DNA of 64,000 nt from Toxorhynchites rutilus septentrionalis. Lineage: Eukaryota > Arthropoda > Insecta > Diptera > Culicidae. The notes beneath the pieces were generated by a model. The model ran no database searches and was not told the DNA's origin. It worked only from the letters and a program-made list of their open reading frames with translations. Location: contig NC_073746.1 in NCBI RefSeq assembly GCF_029784135.1, forward strand, positions 250,551,494 to 250,615,493, written 5' to 3'. Shown one piece after another: positions 56,601 to 64,000 of this stretch (position 1 is its first letter; each line of letters starts with the position of its first letter). The translations under genes and the position numbers were made by a program.

Positions 56601-57475
56601 TGCCATACAAATGAAACACAAATTTCTGCATTACTCAGGAATTAATTAAGAAAATGAAACCAAATTAGGTATATGGAGGTTTTAGGGTGCAATAAATGTT
56701 TTTACGGTGGTCAGGCACTCCACCCCCCCTCTCTAAGGGGGAGCTGCCATACAAATAAAACACGAATTTCTGCATTACTCGAGAATTGATCAAGCAAATG
56801 AAACGATGAAATGAAATTTGGCATGTGGAGATTTTAGGATGCAATAAATGTTTCTATGGCGGTTAGACACTCCACCTCCCTCTCTAAGGGGGAGCTGTCA
56901 TACAAATGAAAGACAAATTTCTGCATAACTCGAAAACTTATAAAGCAAATGAAGCCAAATTTGGCATGCGAAGGTTTTAGGGGACACGAAACGTTTCTAT
57001 GGTATACACTCCTTCCCTCTCTCTGAGGGGTACGGCGGGGGTACTGCCATACAAATGAAGTATACATTTCGGCATTATTCAAGAACTATCAAGCAAACGG
57101 AACCAAATTTGGCATGTGGAGGTTTTAGGGAGCAAAAAACTTTTCTAAGGTGGTTCAACACTCTTCCCACATTTCTAAGGGGGGGGGGGATCGTTGTTTA
57201 AGGGATCGATAAACGTTTCTATGGTGGTTTGACACTCCTCCCCCCTCTGTAAAGGGGAGCTCACATACAAATGAAACACAAATTTCTGCATAACTCGAGA
57301 ACTAATCAAGCAAATGGAACCAAATTTGGCATATGGAGGTTTTAGGGAGCAATAAATGTTTTATGGTGGTTTGACACTCCTTTCCCCTCTCTAAAGAGAG
57401 GTGGGGAGGGTGCTGAACAACTCGAGAACTAATCAAACAAATGGAATCAAACTTAGCATATAGAGGATTTAGGGA
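56600..57475. repeat. Tandem array, units of about 140-210 bp
   Basis: The marker CATACAAATGAAACACAAAT and variants recurs at about 56606, 56750, 56889, 57048 and 57253, each followed by GGTTTTAGGG and a CTCC(A/C)CCCCC-type pyrimidine run. There is a partial unit at 57410. Noncoding. Confidence 0.85.
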
Positions 57476-57494
57476 ATCTATCACTGTTCATGTT

Positions 57495-57835
57495 TCTATC
57501 ATGTTTCTACCACTGACCAATAACGCATATTTTGCTTATTGACGGAACCATTCAGCCAGAAATGAGCCTCATCGCTGAAGATGAATTTCAAGTTGGTGCT
57601 CAGCCCAATTCACGAACATACGACGCTTCTAGTGGTCAAGCGGCTTCAGTTCTTGCGTCAATTTGATTTGGTTCCACAACGCAAAATTCGCCACAACGAC
57701 GTCACAGAGATGCCCAACGCCCAACGCATTATAAAATGGCAAACCTTACTGAAGAGAAATGTCAAGAGAGCATTTGCTGTCCCTATCGATCTATTATTGT
57801 AGCGTCCCTATTGAAATACCCGTTATTTTTTGACA
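57495..57835 (-). pseudogene. Internally deleted copy of the 16.3-17.5 kb mariner-type element
   Basis: It shares AATTCACGAACATACGAC, GTCAAGCGGCTTCAGTTC, CGACGTCACAGAGATGCCCA and the right end CCCTATTGAAATACCCGTTA with the element at 16.3-17.5 kb. About 340 bp remain, so most of the transposase is missing. Confidence 0.8.
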
Positions 57836-57839
57836 ATAG

Positions 57840-59590
57840 CAAGACCTATTGAGCACATAATGATTGCAAAATAACCATTCCAATAAAAATAAAATTAAAA
57901 AAAACATGTAGGAAACCAGATGGTGGAGACTAACGCCGAATTGTATGCAAACATGCGCTTCCCAGCGCAAGAATCGAGTAAAATCCACATACCTACTTTA
58001 TTCGTTGAATTGTTTACTTGTTTCACTTTCCGCACGGTTACATACCCCAAATCTATAGTTAATGTATTGCAGTTTTGCAGAAGGATAATCTATTTCTTTG
58101 GAATTTCACTATTTTCCTTCAATATTTTCCAATTCATTTTCTCGTTCGAATTTGAGCAGAGACGAACACAACGAATTAAAGACCACTCAAATCTGACTTT
58201 TTTTGTGATATGGAGTCATTCCAAGTCAAATCAGCCGAAAACAGCCGATTTCGACACGACTGTCTCCAAGTTTTTGAAATTATGTACATGTGGTGGTAGC
58301 TATCTTAAATCACAATTTTTCTTATCAAATGATCAATTTTGTGTACGGCTGATTTTTCATAAGGGCGTATCCTTTTGTGCAAAAAAAAAAATAATTTGAA
58401 ATTGATTAACATATGATGTGCGTCGAAGTTGTTGAACAATCAATTAACGATTTAGGAAAAATTACATTTTAAATACCACGTTAAAAAATATTCAAAAAAA
58501 TTATTTAATATACGAATCTTTCATTGTGCGCCACTTTATTATTTGAGGAATATCAAGCTAAATAATATTGAATGTCGTACTGGAATGTTGTGAGTTATTT
58601 GGGTTCGCGTTCCAATCGCTGAACTGGTATTTGCGCTAATCTTGATCGTAATGAAGCAATGCAACTCTTTTCGAGGTTATTGCGATTAACAGACAGAATT
58701 TATTTCGTTTATTTAGTCACCAAGAAAGTAAATGTCGTTCTAGAATTTTGTATGTGATTGGGTTTTGCTTGCCAGTAGCAAAACTTTCTCCACCGTAACA
58801 GCTGCGCTTATCTCGAGTATGAGAAAGTCATGCAACTTTTTTCGAGGCCAGTAATATAAACAGAAGCGTTTCTTTTGAGAATAGAAGTGTTTATATTCTT
58901 AGTCGCTTCAAGCCACCAATGTACGGTTCTGTATGCATGCTATGTTGATCGCTTGTTTGGTGCTGGTTGGTTTTCATTGTACGAACGATGTCTAGAGGTG
59001 CGATTCCACTGAGACAATACTAAACAACATATAGCGTGATATTTGATACTTGCAAGAATTGCCATTGTAGTCGTTTTCATTCGATGCCAAAAAAAAGATT
59101 GATGTAGATATGAGATGTGGATTAAAGGTGCAATATGGTCCTGTCTTAGACACAACCTCTTATACTTTTTTGAAATACTTCAGGAGTTTCAATGACAAAG
59201 CATGTTCAGGATGTCCACCCAGATGTGTAAAGCCTCATCGGAGCTCCCTTAGATTGTTCAGCTATCATAGCAAATCGATTATTGTTTTCAATATTTCAAA
59301 AAGATAACAATGAAAGTATTCATTTGTCATACATCCATTCTGCTGGATAGGTTTCTCTTTTAGCTGTAACATTACCCTTCGCTAAGAATTCTGCGACATT
59401 CATCACCTGAGAACTGGTTAGAACAGTGTACAGTCTGGAACCCTCGCATAACAAACGATTGAAGTCGATCATTAATTGCGTGAGGTAGGGCATCTTAGGG
59501 ATGCTCATTCGTTCAGATGCTTGAAATAGAGTTAGTGAGAACAATTTTTCTATATTTGATTGGAAGCGCACAATGCAACGAAAAAATAGT
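57840..59590. other. Unrecognised upstream DNA
   Basis: Apart from the small repeat relative at 58.2 kb, no exon or named element was recognised. The minus frame at 59601-59320 has no family match I can name. Confidence 0.35.
58210..58400. repeat. Relative of the 12.2-12.8 kb repeat
   Basis: It shares the CAAATGATCAATTTTGTG-like and TTTTTCATAAGGGCGTATCC strings with the repeat at 12.2-12.8 kb. Confidence 0.4.
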
Positions 59591-59599
59591 CCAAATTTC

Positions 59600-61750
59600 A
59601 CCTGATTTTGCTTTTGAGCATTCCTACACTCATTGGAACAAACCGATGTTGGTATTTCCTACACTGTCTGGCGCCCATTCGAACGGATAAATCCGGCTGT
59701 GGACCGTTCCCGTAAGATCCCCGGAGTCGTATCGAGGGAACATTACGTCCGGCCGAGAGACCTACCGCCGTGCGTGAACAAATGGCAACCAATATTTTGC
59801 CGGTGCGAAATTTTGCAACATCTCGTCTCGTCTCTCGGTACATAACGACGTACCTCAAGCCACCCCTCGTCACCATTCGGGCGCCAGTCCCTCGATTGAG
59901 TCCCTCTTATCGGCACAAATTAAGCCGAAAGCTATTAAACGAAAGTGAAGATTCGTTAGCGCAAGTCGCTCCGGCTGATGGATGGCGGTATTCTCCTTTT
60001 AATCGGGACCTTTCGAGCGACCTTCGGAAACTGAGACCAAAAGCGAAAGTCGATTACAGCCTCCATTCTCTCTCGCTCTGTGTTTCTTTTTACTTTATTG
60101 CGAGAAGTTGATAATGATCTGTATTATCGACGAATCGCGCATTTGCTGCAGCGAATGCGCGGCTTTGTTTTATGTATGCGTGATCAAGATTGGGGTCAGG
60201 CGAAGAATAGCGGAGATAATTTAAATGTTTGCTGATGGTCAATTATACGGATGATTGCAAACTGATGAGAGGAAATATATATTCGCTATGGTTCGGGTCT
60301 CTGACAAATTGTGCTTAGTGAAAGCTTGGGCTCCATTTCGGTCGGATTTGGACACGGAGGGATTAGCTTTGCCTGCAAAACACAATACTCAATCATCAAT
60401 CAATATATTCCATTACGGACCGTATAAATAAACAAATCACTAAAATCGATCGGTGGCACAACGCCAAGGAATTGAATGCTAATTTATATGGCAGCTTACT
60501 CCTACAATGGCTTCCATGAGGATTCCAATGGAGCTTTTGTGTGGCGCACGGATTGCTCCAGGTCGGGCAAAGGTGTGAATATGATAATTGGATTAGCCAA
60601 TGCCGGCGAAACCCGTTCGCTATCAATCGAATGCTTTAATTGAATTCTACGATTCATGAAGAATATATCTCCCTCCTCGAAGGGAACTTTTTATTTTATT
60701 ACTCGTATATTGATATATAGCGCCGCTTATGGAAAGTTGAATTCACTCTACCCTAGAGATGGCCTTCGACTGTCAAACTGTCCGAGAAGTCTCTGTTCTC
60801 TCGCGGGTATGATTCCTACAGGCGCGAATAATGAATTATGTTTTAACGAACTGATTTTTCTCTGCCATTTTGCGAGTAATTAATCTTCCGCTGGCCTGGC
60901 CAACGATCGACTTGCTGTCAATCGAGTCTCAGGTTCGTTCGAATTGTTCGAATTTATTACCCCTCGTTCCGGCATCCAAATCAATCAAGCTCAATGCGTC
61001 AAGACCAGAATTGCGTTACGTTTCATCCGGCGAATGCCAAGTGGGTTGAGGAAATGAACGATCGAACCCATTTTTCGCGTGATGCTCCAAATAAACCGGT
61101 CCAATCAGTGGACGACTTCGGACCAACTAATTAATTATACCGAAGTTTGACTCGTGAACACATCAAATTTAGTGAAATAGCCATTAAATCAAACCCACAA
61201 ATAGTCAAAGCTTCCGTTGAACCTATTCCCCGTTTGACGACCGCATAGAAGATCACTTACCGGTCGATTTCTCGCCATGGTGTGTGTGTCCGATCGATCG
61301 ACAGTTTACAACGTGACACAACTCTCGATTCCATCCTTGAACTTAAAAGCTTGGGTTGCTCGCGGACAGAGTGAGTTCAGAGCAACATTTCAACCCGCGT
61401 GCAAAAAAAACCTATTCGGAGTCAGTGAACTTTCGACGCCCGATCCCGTCGGGCTTCATCTTCCGTTGAAATTTATTGTAGGACAATTTCCGCTGTAACT
61501 TGTCATTTTCGCGATAAACTGTTTTGACACGCGATAAAAAAATGTGGTGTTGATTCGTTCAACGAGGAAAGAAAATATTATCTTAGCGAAACCATGCACT
61601 CTGCTCCGAACGAAAGGAAATAAACCACCGCAGCAGTAAAAGTAATCACTAGCGGAGGTAAATACGTAATCGTACCGGATCAACACGGTTTTTGTTTGTT
61701 TTTCGTCCTGTTTCTTGCTTGTGAATAAACTAGACTGTGCACGGTATGAG
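59600..61750. other. Less repetitive, GC-richer stretch, possible gene 5' region
   Basis: This stretch shares no repeats with the window and has more CpG. It includes a small candidate first coding exon on the minus strand (61278-61261). It may hold a promoter or conserved noncoding elements of Sema5, but no exon is proven. Confidence 0.35.
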
Positions 61751-62139
61751 TCAAAGTCGAAATGAATACGGGGCGTGATGTGGAAGTGTCAATGAGTATG
61801 GCTCTCCAATTGGTACTAATTATACTGTAATTGTAAGCTCTCTGCCTAATTCAGGTACACGCCGTTGGATATCGATTTCCATAAATTAAATTATGTGAAA
61901 CAATACGGTCGATAATCTTTACGGCAGCAAATCTCTTTAGACATTTCCATAGGTCCCTTAAAAATATAACCTTTTCTTGTAACAACACATGCCCGCTCCC
62001 ATTTACGCATAAATGCCATTCTCGTGCACGAGCCTGGCGAAAAAGTCAACAATGACAATCTAAGCTCACCCTCTCCAAATCAGCTAACAGATGCTTGTCT
62101 GACAACATATTTTGGTTTCTAAACAAAAGAAAAAATATG

Positions 62140-62790
62140 CTGAAAAAATAAAGACTCCTAAAAATTAATGTTCTACTCGTATTATTTTTGTGTGTAAATT
62201 CTCACGTTTGACATGTTCTTGGTATGTTTCTAATTAGGAAAAAGTTAGTAGAGTATGTAAATCGTGATAATTTATACATAAGAATGTTGAGAGTTTAACA
62301 TTAACAGTAATTTTTCGAAGAAAACAAGGAGAAGTTGCTGTCAGAAAAACTGCCCATCTTACGATGAATGAGTAATATGTTGAAAATTGTTTTCAAGAAA
62401 AATGAATTTTAATTTTCAAAATACTTTTTTTCAACGTATTTTTTTTTGCAAAAAATTGTTTGACATTTTAAATGAGAACCTAAATATTTTTTTACATATC
62501 ATTCTTTGACTAAAATTTTGTAGATCTAATACATTTTGTGTGAGATTTTTTTTTGAAATTCTGAGTTTTTTCAACTTTTTTTTTGAAAAATCTTGATTTG
62601 AAAACTATAAAAATCTAAAACTTTGTCGAATAATCAGGATTAGTTGTATTCTTTTCAAAGAAAACATGAAAAAGTTATTGTTAGAAAAACTTTTTCCCTG
62701 TAAAAGTGCCCATCTTCCGATGTATAGACGACTTATTGGAAATTGTAAAGGCTATTCATATATATTTTTTGAGACTTTTAAAAAAATACG
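62140..62790. repeat. AT-rich foldback repeat, copy B
   Basis: It shares with 5.9-6.75 kb the strings TTTTTGTGTGTAAATTCTC, CAAAGAAAACATGAAAAAGT and GTGCCCATCTTCCGATGTAT. It is more decayed than copy A. Confidence 0.6.
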
Positions 62791-63149
62791 TTTTTCAGAA
62801 AAATGAGTTTTAATTTTTAAAATAATTTTTTTCAGCGAAATATCAAAAAAAAAAAAAAATTTGTAAAAATTCAAACAATGTTCTACATTTTATCCTTTGA
62901 ATTTTGAACTTTTGAACTAGAATTTTGGGAGTACACATATCATGTCTCTACACCCAAACTAGCATCGGCAGAAAAAATATCATCTTCGGCAGAAAAAAAA
63001 GCTTTTTCGTGTCCTGAAGGATGAAAAGAACAAATAAAAGCATCTTTTTCAAGAGTTCTAAAATGTTTGTATGTTGGGAGCAGACCTCTCTTTCTCTCAG
63101 ACTGAACGTCATTTTGGAATTGTACCCAAAAAAAAAAATCCATACGATA

Positions 63150-63235
63150 CCAAGCAGGGATCGAATCAAGGCCGGCTGGAATGCAAGGCTGTTTTACACG
63201 ACTGCGCTGTCTACATAGCCACTGGAGCTGTTGCA
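63150..63235 (-). repeat. Second tRNA-derived SINE-like sequence
   Basis: The minus strand has TGGCTATGTAGACAGCGCAG (A-box-like), then GATTCGATCCC (B box, close to GGTTCGANTCC), then a T run that could stop Pol III. Fold and amino-acid identity are unclear. It differs from the SINE at 56.2 kb. Confidence 0.5.
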
Positions 63236-63259
63236 AAAATACCTGAGAATATTACACCA

Positions 63260-64000
63260 CATTATAGAATGAAGTTATATCTTAAAAGTATGCATGGAAT
63301 GTGTTTTCCTAAAGTAAAAAAGAAAGCAGCTTATATAATAATATATTTTCTTTTATAATATTTTTTTTTTGCATTTTTTTTTAATTTGGCTTCAAAAATC
63401 CATATAACCTCAAATTTGTATTCCCATCCCCTATTTTTATTCGCGTTTTTAGTATTTTTGTATAAGTAATTTCCAAATAATTTACTAATATATTAAATAT
63501 GGATAAAGTTTTAGCAGAAATGCAAGCAGATTTATAGAAAAATAGTTAAGTTAGGATCAGGACTATGTCTTCTAAGTATTTAAACAACATCGAATAATAA
63601 CATTCATTCATTTTTTAACAATTTCAAAGCGCTTTCGGGTCTGTTAATCTGAAAGAGAGTAAATTGCTCCACGAACACGGATGAATTATTCTGCCGTTTG
63701 TTTGGCTACAAGGTTGTCCCATTTGCATAAAACGATTGAGCCGAACGGATTTCAAATGTAAAAGTCGATTTCGATCGAAACGTAAAATTCGACCGAGTTT
63801 CAAACTAATCGGATTCCGGAATATGGGTGACAAACATGGTTCATGGCCATAGCAAATGTAGAATTATCAAAGCGTTTTCCTGAAGATTTCACCAAGTTCG
63901 TTTAAATCTTTTCATTCGTACATTGTACATAGAAACGGTTCAGTGGTACAAAAGTTATGAATTAAAAAATTGGGAAAACGTGGAAATAATTGATTTTTTG
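63260..64000. other. Right edge, nothing recognised
   Basis: AT-rich sequence with no supported gene or repeat. Confidence 0.4.

Noticed and set aside
59320..59876. Minus-strand frames as the missing N-terminal Sema5 exon
   Set aside because: A donor-like CAG|GTGAAA at 59600 has the right phase, and PYLTQLMIDFNR looks faintly sema-like, but the residues before the junction do not resemble the conserved VGAR block and no signal peptide is present.
63150..63235. Functional tRNA gene
   Set aside because: The B box is good but the A box region and arms do not fold as a clean tRNA by eye; called SINE-like instead.
1..64000. CRISPR arrays, bacterial operons, prophage or viral insertions
   Set aside because: The window is eukaryotic with introns and transposons. 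No regularly spaced short repeats with unique spacers and no recognisable viral genes were seen.

Overview
This is eukaryotic nuclear DNA, most likely from a mosquito and probably a culicine. It is AT-rich, its genes have GT-AG introns, and it is packed with transposons of types typical of mosquito genomes, notably a DD37E Tc1/mariner element and a tRNA-derived SINE. The species call is inference. The insect protein-coding signal is direct.

Two host genes are supported, both on the minus strand. (1) The 5' part of an ataxin-2 homologue (Atx2): a 12-codon first coding exon (21913-21950) and a second exon that starts the LSm domain (1928-2084), joined by a 19.8-kb intron. The rest of the gene lies off the left edge. 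(2) Most of a class-5 semaphorin (Sema5c-like): six exons between 36469 and 52087. They encode most of the sema domain, a PSI module, seven thrombospondin type-1 repeats, one membrane segment and a cytoplasmic tail. The last exon is separated from the membrane exon by 8.4 kb and was recognised by phase and composition. The N-terminal exons are not identified and are probably off the right edge. All visible exon junctions agree in phase.

Layout: 1-2.1 kb, Atx2 intron 2 and exon 2. 2.1-21.9 kb, Atx2 intron 1, filled with Tigger-like, Tc1, piggyBac-like, hAT-like, mariner and foldback repeats, plus a less repetitive island at about 9.8-12 kb. 22-23 kb, Atx2 5' region. 23-36.4 kb, intergenic DNA with a LINE, MITEs, DD37E elements, SINEs and a 1.3-kb foldback. 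36.5-52.1 kb, the Sema5 gene; its introns hold a terminal-inverted-repeat element with a good Pol II core promoter, a GA-rich satellite, a mariner fragment and a palindrome-ended repeat family. 52-64 kb, upstream DNA or Sema5 intron, with a LINE, a SINE, a tandem array and a more unique stretch at 59.6-61.8 kb.

The best sequence-level observations concern mobile DNA. There are clean target-site duplications, a three-level nested insertion with its own empty site elsewhere in the window, and LINE insertions cut down to about 55 bp of 3' hairpin plus tail. I found no self-contained novel system such as a gene cassette or defence locus.
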